From: Verrucomicrobiota bacterium
Lineage (GTDB): Bacteria; Verrucomicrobiota; Verrucomicrobiia; Limisphaerales; UBA1096
Length of the DNA stretch: 8,930 nt
Direction: 5' to 3'
Assembly: GCA_003972865.1 (NCBI GenBank)
Contig: QOAX01000108.1
Span: 1-8,930, forward strand
Shown: piece after piece, positions 1-7,604 of the stretch
Position numbering within the stretch: the stretch's first letter is position 1
How the letters are laid out: every line of letters begins with the position of its first letter
The notes under the pieces: generated by a model
Told to the model about the DNA's origin: nothing
What the model saw: only the letters and a program-made list of their open reading frames with translations
The model's database searches: none
Translations under genes and position numbers: made by a program

Positions 1-1227
1 ATTCAACGCCACCAGCATGATGAGAACGGTCAGCAAAACGACGAACTGCGGGTTGGACATCTGCATGCCCCAGCTTGCCAGTTCGCCCGCGCTTTTCACG
101 CCGATCACCACGCCGGCCAGCACCAAAAACGACACGACCACCCCCGCGCCGTAAAGCATCCCGAGCAACCGCACGCGCGCCGGCGACTCCTTGCTTTGGT
201 TGACAAAGCCGAGAATTTTCAGCGAGATCACCGGCAGCACACACGGCATGACGTTCAAAATCAGACCGCCGATGAAGGCGTACAACAGCATCCGCCAGAG
301 CGACTTGTCGGCGGTGGCGGGCGGCGGGGCTTGTGTTGTGGTCGTTGCGGCCGCGCCCGATGCGGAAGCCAAGATCGGGAACTTGACCCTGTACGCTTCC
401 GTCTTGCCGTGATCTTTCAAGTTTCGGACGGCCAAGCCGGCGAGCTCGCTTGGCCAAGCGCCCTCAAACTTCATCACCGTTTTTTTGATGCGAACTTTTG
501 CAGCGCCGGAGGCCGTCACTTCGCTCTCCGGAGAGACTTCAAACGACTCGAACAGCAGCGCGAAAAAATCGGCGTCGGTGCCCGATTGGCCGGCGTCAAA
601 CTCGATCAGCAACGTCCGTTCATCATCCTTGGCCGCGCCATCCCACCAGGCCTTGACGGCCAACCTGGCATCGGCTTTCGGCAGTTTCTTTTTTGTCGCA
701 TCGAGCTCAGCGGCGTCGGCCGAGACCTTGGCCGTCCCGGCGATCACCAGCTTTGCACTCACCTGCTGGTCGCGCGGGATGCAGAGCTCCTTGCACTCGA
801 GCCAACTGACCTTGCCGGAGATTGTCGCTTGGCCAAGCGCGACGTCGGCAGCAATGGCCAGCGGCACGAACAGGATTGTTTTGTCGTGATAGCCGTAGCC
901 GATCAAGCCAAGCGCGGTGAACTTGTCCGGCGTTGGCCACTGGATTGGCCCGGCGGTCACGCCCTTGGGCAGCGTCCACTCGACATCGGTCGCGGTGCCG
1001 GCCGCACCGGGGTTGATCCAGTACGTGTGCCAGCCGTCGTCCATAGTCAACTCGAGACCGGCCGTCACCGTCGAACCCGGCTTGGCTTCGTTGTGGGACA
1101 ACAGCAACTGCACCGTGGTCGCCGGCTTGGCGCCGCCGGCTTGGCTGCCGAACGGATCGTCAAACTGCGCACTGAGTTTGCCAACAAATGACAGCAGTAA
1201 AATGAAACAGAGACGACAAGCTCTCAT
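1..1227 (-). CDS. dsbD: DsbD-family thiol:disulfide interchange protein, N-terminal part (cut by window edge)
   Basis: 409 residues are visible and the frame runs off the left edge. The protein starts at ATG 1227 with a clear Sec signal peptide (MRAC, then a hydrophobic core, cleavage probably after Leu-Ser-Ala at residue 20). Residues ~35-285 form a periplasmic DsbD-alpha-like domain with the pair Cys145/Cys149 in SWLECKELCIP, the likely redox-active site. A low-complexity Ala/Thr/Pro linker (~288-306) leads into the membrane domain: TM1 carries MPCVLPVISLKILGF (Cys329, matching the buried catalytic cysteine of DsbD), TM2 covers ~351-376, and TM3 begins near 390. Known role of the family: moving electrons from cytoplasmic thioredoxin across the inner membrane to periplasmic thiol proteins. 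The remaining helices and the C-terminal thioredoxin domain would lie outside the window. It follows dinG after 63 bases with no visible terminator, so it may be cotranscribed. I see no clear Shine-Dalgarno. Two copies of the CGCTTGGCCAAGCG palindrome lie inside it. Confidence 0.9.
   Translation of the reverse strand, partial: MRACRLCFILLLSFVGKLSAQFDDPFGSQAGGAKPATTVQLLLSHNEAKPGSTVTAGLELTMDDGWHTYWINPGAAGTATDVEWTLPKGVTAGPIQWPTPDKFTALGLIGYGYHDKTILFVPLAIAADVALGQATISGKVSWLECKELCIPRDQQVSAKLVIAGTAKVSADAAELDATKKKLPKADARLAVKAWWDGAAKDDERTLLIEFDAGQSGTDADFFALLFESFEVSPESEVTASGAAKVRIKKTVMKFEGAWPSELAGLAVRNLKDHGKTEAYRVKFPILASASGAAATTTTQAPPPATADKSLWRMLLYAFIGGLILNVMPCVLPVISLKILGFVNQSKESPARVRLLGMLYGAGVVVSFLVLAGVVIGVKSAGELASWGMQMSNPQFVVLLTVLIMLVALN
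447..460. repeat. Dispersed palindrome, copy 1 (perfect)
   Basis: CGCTTGGCCAAGCG, a perfect 14-bp palindrome in the dsbD-like gene. Here it is read as Ala-Trp-Pro-Ser (residues 257-260), a different frame from the other coding copies. Confidence 0.85.
826..839. repeat. Dispersed palindrome, copy 2 (perfect)
   Basis: CGCTTGGCCAAGCG in the periplasmic domain of the dsbD-like gene, read as Ala-Leu-Gly-Gln-Ala (130-134) just before the redox Cys pair. Confidence 0.85.
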
Positions 1228-1290
1228 CGCGGTTTAGGATGCCTACGGCGCACGGCCTGTTCAATTCCCGAACGGGCCAATCCGGAAAAA

Positions 1291-3381
1291 TCACACGATT
1301 TGCGTCGGGCACTTGGGCAGTGAATCGAGGAAAATCTGGCCGTATCGCTTGGTCAGCACGCGGCTATCGAGCACCACGACGATGCCCTCGTCGCTCTTGG
1401 TGCGGATGAGCCGGCCGACGCCCTGCCGGAATTTCAGCACCGCCACCGGCAGCGAAAACTCCATGAACGGGTTGCCGTCGCGGGCCTCGATTGCTTCGAT
1501 CTTCGCCTCGACCAGCGGATGGTCCGGCACGGCGAACGGCAGCCGCGTGATGATGACATTGCGCAGCGCGTCGCCCGGCACATCGACGCCCTGCCAAAAG
1601 CTGTCCGTGCCGAACAGCACCGAGTGTTCGTCGCGCTTGAACCGCTCGAGCATGGTCGAGCGCGGCACGCCGGCGCCCTGCACCAGGCAGTCCCAGCCGT
1701 GGTCGGCGCAGAAGCCCTCGAGCTCCTCCGCCACCTCCCGCATCAGCTTGAAGTTGGTGAACAGCACGAAAGCCCGGCCTTCGCTCAACTCGATGAAATG
1801 GCGGAGTTGCCCCGCCAAGGCATCGCGGAACTCCGGCACGCGCGGGTCGGGCATCTTGCCGGCGATGAACAGTTTCATCTGCCTCTCGTAGTCGAACGGC
1901 GAGCCGACCTGCAGCGCGTTGACTTGCTCCGCACCGATTTGGCCGGCGAAATAATCGAGCCCACTCTTGGCCTTGGCCGAGGTGGAATCGCTCAAGGCCA
2001 ACGTGGCGCTCGTCAGCACCACCGGCGAGCTGCAGCGGAAGAGCCGCCGCCGCAGGTGCACCCCGACCTCCACCGGCGCTGCGTTGAGCGACAGGATCGT
2101 GTTGGCCTTGCCGGATTTCTCCACCCAGTAAACGTGGTCGTCCGACTCCTGCGAGAGGAACAGCTTCACCCCTTCGCGAAGCTCGCCGACACGCCGGTTG
2201 AACTCCGCCAGCTCCTGCCTGGTGTCGGCGTCATCGGTGCCATCGCGCGCCTGCACCAGCGCCTCGCGCACGCGCTGGAGCGGCAACGTCAGTGTGTCGT
2301 CGATCAGGCCGGATTGGCGCACGCGCAGCTCCTTCCACGCGCGGTTTTTGTTGCCGCCAAACTCGCCGCTCTTGGCCTGTTGCTCGTTCAACTCGTCGCA
2401 CGCCATCTCGAGTTCGCCGAAAAACTGCTCCATCGCCGCTGAGGCATCCTCCACCGATCGCGTTGCCCTGGCCTCGCGCAGCAATCCCAACAGCCCCTTG
2501 CCGGTCTTGGGATTCCAAAGCCGCTGCAGGTTGAACCGCACCTGGCCACTCGAGACGCTCAAGCCCATGTGCCTCGACGCCACCGGGCCGATGTTGTGCG
2601 CCTCGTCGAGGATCACGAAGTCGTTTTGAAACAGCACGCCCTCCCCCTCGCTGGGTTCGTCATCTTCGCGGCCATCGTCGCCGAGCAGGCTGAAAAACAG
2701 CGAGTGGTTCAGCACCAGCACGTCGGCGGAAAGAATCCGACTGCGGGCACGCTGGTAAAAACAGGTCTGGCCCATCTTCGCGATGTCGGAACTGTGCCCG
2801 CACAGCTTCGATGAACACAGACCGCGCTCCGAGTTGACCAGGTCCCACACCTTCGGATCGGGCGTGATGTCAAAGTCGGACAGGCTGCCGTCGGTCGTCT
2901 CCTTCGCCCACTCAGTGATGCGCTTGAGTTCCTCCATTTCGCCCGAGGTCAGCAGCGTCGCCGCCTGCTGCCGCGCGCGCTGCAGCCGCCGCGTGCAAAG
3001 ATAGTTGCCGCGGCCTTTCAGCATCGTGTAGGTGAACTCCACCGGGAGGATCTGTTTCAGCATCGGCAAATCCTTCTCGGTGAGCTGCTCCTGCAGGTTA
3101 ATCGTGTGGGTCGAGACGACCGCCTTTTTGTTTTGGCTGACCGCGTGAAAGATGGCCGGGACGAGGTAGGCCAGGCTTTTGCCGACGCCGGTGCCGGCCT
3201 CGACGATGAGATGCTCGCCGCCTTTCAGCGCCTTGGCCACGGCCACGGCCATCTGCTGTTGCTCAGGACGGAACTCAAAATTCTTCGCCTTCGACAACAG
3301 GCCGCTCTCGGAAAAAAACGTCTCGGTCGCGGCAACCAGGTCGAGCCCGGCGCCCTGCTCCTCGTCTACGAAACTGATCAC
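1291..3381 (-). CDS. dinG: DinG/XPD-family ATP-dependent DNA helicase with Fe-S cluster
   Basis: A 696-residue superfamily 2 helicase, complete in the window. Walker A is AGTGVGKS at 62-69; the Walker B/DEAH box is at ~255-262 (FVILDEAH); the segment VVLTSATLA is a typical motif of the second half; motif VI is QGVGRLIRT at 653-661. Four cysteines between motifs I and II (Cys129, Cys189, Cys194, Cys207) fit the 4Fe-4S domain of DinG/XPD/YoaA enzymes. Known role: 5'-3' unwinding of DNA, forks, D-loops or R-loops during repair, in the cytoplasm. DinG and YoaA cannot be separated by eye. The start is GTG 3381, chosen because it overlaps the stop of the upstream acyltransferase gene as GTGA and has GGGAGG seven bases upstream. 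Such coupling suggests one operon. No copy of the window's palindrome occurs in this gene, although both neighbours have it. Confidence 0.93.
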   Translation of the reverse strand: MISFVDEEQGAGLDLVAATETFFSESGLLSKAKNFEFRPEQQQMAVAVAKALKGGEHLIVEAGTGVGKSLAYLVPAIFHAVSQNKKAVVSTHTINLQEQLTEKDLPMLKQILPVEFTYTMLKGRGNYLCTRRLQRARQQAATLLTSGEMEELKRITEWAKETTDGSLSDFDITPDPKVWDLVNSERGLCSSKLCGHSSDIAKMGQTCFYQRARSRILSADVLVLNHSLFFSLLGDDGREDDEPSEGEGVLFQNDFVILDEAHNIGPVASRHMGLSVSSGQVRFNLQRLWNPKTGKGLLGLLREARATRSVEDASAAMEQFFGELEMACDELNEQQAKSGEFGGNKNRAWKELRVRQSGLIDDTLTLPLQRVREALVQARDGTDDADTRQELAEFNRRVGELREGVKLFLSQESDDHVYWVEKSGKANTILSLNAAPVEVGVHLRRRLFRCSSPVVLTSATLALSDSTSAKAKSGLDYFAGQIGAEQVNALQVGSPFDYERQMKLFIAGKMPDPRVPEFRDALAGQLRHFIELSEGRAFVLFTNFKLMREVAEELEGFCADHGWDCLVQGAGVPRSTMLERFKRDEHSVLFGTDSFWQGVDVPGDALRNVIITRLPFAVPDHPLVEAKIEAIEARDGNPFMEFSLPVAVLKFRQGVGRLIRTKSDEGIVVVLDSRVLTKRYGQIFLDSLPKCPTQIV

Positions 3382-4082
3382 TCAGCGGCCTCCCGTTTTT
3401 CAACCATCGCCAGCTCGGTTTTGTTTTTGACCAGGCGCCCGGCCGGCAGCACGCCGGTGAAGGTCACGTTCGGGTACAGCACACAGTCACGCCCGATGAT
3501 TGCGCCGGGGTTGAGCACGGCGTTGCAGCCTATCTCGGTCCGGTCGCCGATCAATGCGCCAAACTTGGCCAAACCGCTGTCGATTTTCCGATCGCCAACC
3601 CGCACATTGACGTTGCCCCGGATCAGCCGGTAGTTGGAGAGCACCGCACCGGCGCCGAGGTGGACGCGGTGGCCCAGCACCGAGTCGCCGACGTAGTTGA
3701 AGTGCGGCACGTCGCAGCCGTTGAACAACACCGCGTTTTTCAACTCGGCCGCGTGGCCGACCACGCAGTCATCGCCGACGATCACGTTGCCACGCAGCGT
3801 TGCGCCGTGGCCGATGCGGCAGTTGCGGCCGATCCAAGCCGGCCCGTGAACCAGTGCTCCGGCCTCGATCACCGTGCCCGCGCCGATGAACACATCGCCC
3901 TCGATCACCGCCTGGTCGTGCGCTTGACCAAGCTGCCCCGGTCGCAGGTTGTCGCGCAGATAATCGCCGATGCGCGGGAGCGCCCCCCACGCCTGGCCAA
4001 GCGAGCCGAAAAGGCTCGCGTGATCCGTTTGGCCAAGGTCAAACAGCTCCTCAGTTCGGGGGATTTCGGGTGCGAACTCCAT
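3378..4082 (-). CDS. Left-handed beta-helix acyltransferase (GlmU C-terminal/LpxA-like)
   Basis: 234 residues from ATG 4082. From ~residue 56 to 215 the protein is made of hexapeptide repeats (AVIEGD, VFIGAG, VIEAGA, WIGRNC, VIVGDD and so on), the left-handed beta-helix fold. The segment HFNYVGDSVLG followed by VHLGAGAVLSNY (127-151) matches the acetyltransferase core of GlmU, making His127 a candidate catalytic base. No nucleotidyltransferase domain is present, so it is not a complete GlmU. It is probably a nucleotide-sugar or sugar-phosphate N-acyltransferase; the substrate is unknown. The first ~55 residues hold three Leu-Gly-Gln copies encoded by the window's palindrome. Start choice: ATG 4082 lies beyond the rpoD terminator but lacks a Shine-Dalgarno. 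TTG 4106 is in frame with GGAGG six bases upstream, but within the terminator stem. Either could be used. The stop overlaps the dinG start by four bases. Confidence 0.85.
   Translation of the reverse strand: MEFAPEIPRTEELFDLGQTDHASLFGSLGQAWGALPRIGDYLRDNLRPGQLGQAHDQAVIEGDVFIGAGTVIEAGALVHGPAWIGRNCRIGHGATLRGNVIVGDDCVVGHAAELKNAVLFNGCDVPHFNYVGDSVLGHRVHLGAGAVLSNYRLIRGNVNVRVGDRKIDSGLAKFGALIGDRTEIGCNAVLNPGAIIGRDCVLYPNVTFTGVLPAGRLVKNKTELAMVEKREAAE
3389..3394 (-). promoter_or_regulatory. Shine-Dalgarno of dinG
   Basis: The minus strand reads GGGAGG, seven bases before GTG 3381, inside the last codons of the acyltransferase gene. It is the best ribosome binding site in the window and settles the non-ATG start of dinG. 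Confidence 0.75.
3921..3934. repeat. Dispersed palindrome, copy 3 (variant)
   Basis: CGCTTGACCAAGCT; two differences from the consensus. Read as Leu-Gly-Gln-Ala at residues 51-54 of the acyltransferase; the central change is synonymous (GGC to GGT) in that frame. Confidence 0.7.
3990..4003. repeat. Dispersed palindrome, copy 4 (variant)
   Basis: CGCCTGGCCAAGCG; one difference. Read as Leu-Gly-Gln-Ala at residues 28-31 of the acyltransferase; the change is synonymous (CAA to CAG). Confidence 0.75.
4026..4039. repeat. Dispersed palindrome, copy 5 (core only)
   Basis: CGTTTGGCCAAGGT; the core TTGGCCAAG is intact and the flanks differ. Read as Leu-Gly-Gln-Thr at residues 16-19 of the acyltransferase. 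The weakest member; Leu-x-Gln-Thr may be native to this family. Confidence 0.55.
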
Positions 4083-4085
4083 GCG

Positions 4086-4099
4086 CGCTTGGCCAAGTG
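4086..4099. repeat. Dispersed palindrome, copy 6, upstream of the acyltransferase start
   Basis: CGCTTGGCCAAGTG; one difference. It ends three bases before ATG 4082, where the ribosome binding site would be, and so is noncoding if that ATG is used. If TTG 4106 is the start, it is read as Leu-Gly-Gln-Ala. Confidence 0.75.
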
Positions 4100-4104
4100 G
4101 AAAC

Positions 4105-4134
4105 AAAAAAGCCCTCCGGGTGGAAGGGCTTTTT
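4105..4134 (-). terminator. Rho-independent terminator after rpoD (probably bidirectional)
   Basis: On the minus strand AAAAAGCCCTTCC pairs with GGAGGGCTTTTT around a short loop, with a single-base bulge and a T-run. The A-run on the other side would let it also work on plus-strand transcripts. It sits 12 bases after the rpoD stop and overlaps possible upstream starts of the acyltransferase gene. No separate promoter for that gene is obvious, so some read-through may feed it. Confidence 0.8.
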
Positions 4135-4146
4135 GTCAAATTGCGC

Positions 4147-6342
<2,196 letters not shown>

Positions 6343-6396
6343 TCCGTTTATCTCGATCGGGCGCGGGTACATTCCACCTTATGACCCCAGAAGAAA

Positions 6397-6417
6397 GTCC
6401 TGCTTCATACGCAGGAC
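6397..6417 (-). promoter_or_regulatory. Perfect hairpin at the 5' end of the rpoD leader
   Basis: The minus strand reads GTCCTGC, a 7-base loop, then GCAGGAC: a perfect 7-bp stem. It begins about 3-4 bases after the start site predicted from the promoter at 6426-6454. It has no T-run, so it is not a terminator. It may protect the 5' end of the mRNA or control it. A 9-codon reading frame (MKQDFLLGS, 6408-6379) starts in the loop but has no visible ribosome binding site. Confidence 0.5.
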
Positions 6418-6425
6418 AGCCCGAA

Positions 6426-6454
6426 ATTGTTTCACAAAGCATTAGCCCTGTCAA
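6426..6454 (-). promoter_or_regulatory. Sigma-70 type promoter of rpoD
   Basis: On the minus strand a perfect -35 box TTGACA (6454-6449) is followed by a 17-base spacer and AACAAT (6431-6426), four of six matches to TATAAT. The predicted start is near 6420, giving a leader of about 78 bases to ATG 6342. Position fits: after the terminator of the upstream operon and before rpoD. Autoregulation by the primary sigma factor would follow. Confidence 0.65.
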
Positions 6455-6498
6455 TCGGCAGTTTGTTTTTCAGAGAAACGCCGCAGCTCAGACTTAAT

Positions 6499-6542
6499 AA
6501 AAAAGCCCCAACTCAATGGAAGCCAATGGGTTGGGCTTTTTG
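6499..6542 (-). terminator. Rho-independent terminator closing the exopolysaccharide/FHA operon
   Basis: The minus strand begins directly after the FHA stop codon: AAAAAGCCCAACCCATTGG pairs imperfectly with CCATTGAGTTGGGGCTTTTTT around a very small loop. The long stem, T-run on one side and A-run on the other suggest a strong, probably bidirectional terminator. It separates the operon from the rpoD promoter. Confidence 0.85.
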
Positions 6543-6944
6543 TCAGCTTGAGTTCAGAAGCCAAGCAATCACTCCCGCCTGGCCAAGGGCCAACAGGAAC
6601 AAGGCTGCCCAGATCGAGCCTTCAAACAGGCGGCGATCGGCTTGACCAAGCGGCGCGAGCCAGAAATGAAACTTGGCGGCACCCAGTTCCACCAGGTCGC
6701 CGTGATTCAACCGGAATTTTTTGCGGTGGGAATCGCCGTTGACGACAACCAGTGCATCCGGGCACGGGGTTGCTGTAATCCCGTTTTCGCCGTCGTTGTC
6801 GAGAATCAGGTGTTTGCCCCATACGCCCTTGGCATCGATCCTCAGATCGCACTCCTTCGCTTGGCCAAGCGCAAAAGGAAAACGGCGGGCCTCGATTGGG
6901 TCGCCCGCCGTGGCTTCGTCAATCCTTTCGAGTCGAATCTTCAA
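6543..6944 (-). CDS. Small FHA-like protein with C-terminal membrane anchor
   Basis: 133 residues. Residues ~20-97 look like a forkhead-associated beta-sandwich: FALGQAKECDLRID, then GVWGKHLIL with His45, then VVVNG (69-70) and LNHGDLVELGAAKFHFWL. Residues ~109-130 are a single hydrophobic helix, so the domain probably faces the cytoplasm from a C-terminal anchor. Classic FHA domains bind phosphothreonine through a Gly-Arg motif and a Ser before the His. Here these read Gly27-Gln28 and Trp42, so phosphopeptide binding is doubtful. The start is TTG 6944, overlapping the stop of the Wza-like gene as TTGA; an in-frame stop lies eight codons further upstream and no internal Met exists, so TTG is the only reasonable choice. 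No Shine-Dalgarno is seen, so translation probably depends on coupling. Three palindrome-derived LGQA copies (26-29, 99-102, 120-123) lie in 133 residues. Confidence 0.75.
   Translation of the reverse strand: MKIRLERIDEATAGDPIEARRFPFALGQAKECDLRIDAKGVWGKHLILDNDGENGITATPCPDALVVVNGDSHRKKFRLNHGDLVELGAAKFHFWLAPLGQADRRLFEGSIWAALFLLALGQAGVIAWLLNSS
6576..6589. repeat. Dispersed palindrome, copy 7 (variant)
   Basis: CGCCTGGCCAAGGG; two differences. Read as Leu-Gly-Gln-Ala (120-123) in the membrane helix of the FHA-like protein, placing Gln122 inside an otherwise hydrophobic stretch. Confidence 0.7.
6639..6652. repeat. Dispersed palindrome, copy 8 (variant)
   Basis: GGCTTGACCAAGCG; two differences, with the same central GACC as copy 3. 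Read as Leu-Gly-Gln-Ala (99-102) between the FHA domain and the membrane anchor. Confidence 0.7.
6858..6871. repeat. Dispersed palindrome, copy 9 (perfect)
   Basis: CGCTTGGCCAAGCG in the FHA-like gene, read as Ala-Leu-Gly-Gln-Ala (25-29), exactly where FHA domains usually carry their Gly-Arg motif. Confidence 0.85.
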
Positions 6945-7546
6945 AAAATCTTTTGTTTCACGACAATATTATCACCCGGGTAAACCGGCAGATCCTTTGT
7001 CGGATCATCCAGCGCCGCCTTGCAGTCAACGATATCCACATGGCCGTTGGCCCGAATCACCCGGACCTCCCTTTGGTTCGCAAAATTGGTGAAGTCGCCA
7101 GCGGATTGGATGGCCTGGGTAACTGTGATCCGGCCGATAAATATCTGGCGACTGGGCTGCCGAACCTCCCCCCCCACGTAAAAGAAACGATCAGCTGTCT
7201 TGATGGTTACGTTGATGGTCTTGTAGATATCGGGCACGTATGCCTGTTCCAGTTCTCTCTCGAGTTCACCAATGGTTTTCCCGGCGGCGGTGACTGGGTT
7301 TTTCAGGTAAGGGGGGCTGATGGTGCCATCCTCACGGATGCGGCAAACGTAGGGTATCGGAATGGTGCTCAACCCGCTGAAGGTGATGGTGATATGGTTC
7401 CCGGGTTCGAGGCTGTCCGTGGAGTTGACGTGTATCGGCACGTCACTCGTCCCGGCCCCCGGGTTCACGGGCCGTGGGCGTGTGGTTTCGCAACCCGCAG
7501 CCACCAACACAACTGCAACCAATAAACCCCTGCAAACAAATGTCAT
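6941..7546 (-). CDS. Wza-like polysaccharide export lipoprotein (Poly_export + SLBB)
   Basis: 201 residues from ATG 7546. A short lipoprotein signal (MTFVCRGLLVAVVLVAAGC, lipid-modified Cys19) is followed by a Pro/Thr-rich spacer, a polysaccharide export domain (~44-117: LEPGNHITITFSG, CRIREDGTISPPYL, TIGELERELEQAY) and one SLBB-like segment (~121-170: FFYVGGEVRQPSRQIFIG, AGDFTNFANQREVRVIR). It ends in VYPGDNIVVKQKIF, as these proteins usually do. Known role of the family: periplasmic and outer-membrane channel for capsule or exopolysaccharide export, working with a Wzc-type partner encoded just upstream here. It is short compared with E. coli Wza and has no visible C-terminal amphipathic pore helix, so it may need another outer-membrane partner. 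ATG 7582 is an alternative start with a weak GGGGG upstream. The frame extends further into the kinase gene, but that part reads as nonsense. Confidence 0.88.
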   Translation of the reverse strand: MTFVCRGLLVAVVLVAAGCETTRPRPVNPGAGTSDVPIHVNSTDSLEPGNHITITFSGLSTIPIPYVCRIREDGTISPPYLKNPVTAAGKTIGELERELEQAYVPDIYKTINVTIKTADRFFYVGGEVRQPSRQIFIGRITVTQAIQSAGDFTNFANQREVRVIRANGHVDIVDCKAALDDPTKDLPVYPGDNIVVKQKIF

Positions 7547-7604
7547 TAGACAGTTTATCAAATCGATTCTCGAACAGCCCATTGCCCAGGTTCCCCCACG
7601 GCCA

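Noticed and set aside
196..1191. Plus-strand open frame of 331 codons opposite the dsbD-like gene
   Set aside because: The minus-strand frame has a signal peptide, the redox Cys pair and the MPCVLP membrane motif; the plus frame shows nothing recognisable.
1228..1290. Possible terminator between dinG and the dsbD-like gene
   Set aside because: Only a 4-bp CCCG/CGGG stem with a 2-base loop and no T-run is present; too weak to call.
3564..3573. CTTGGCCAAA core in the acyltransferase gene, read as Gly-Leu-Ala-Lys-Phe
   Set aside because: The flanks do not match the 14-bp consensus, and Gly-Leu-x-Lys-Phe-Gly looks native to this family; not counted among the nine copies.
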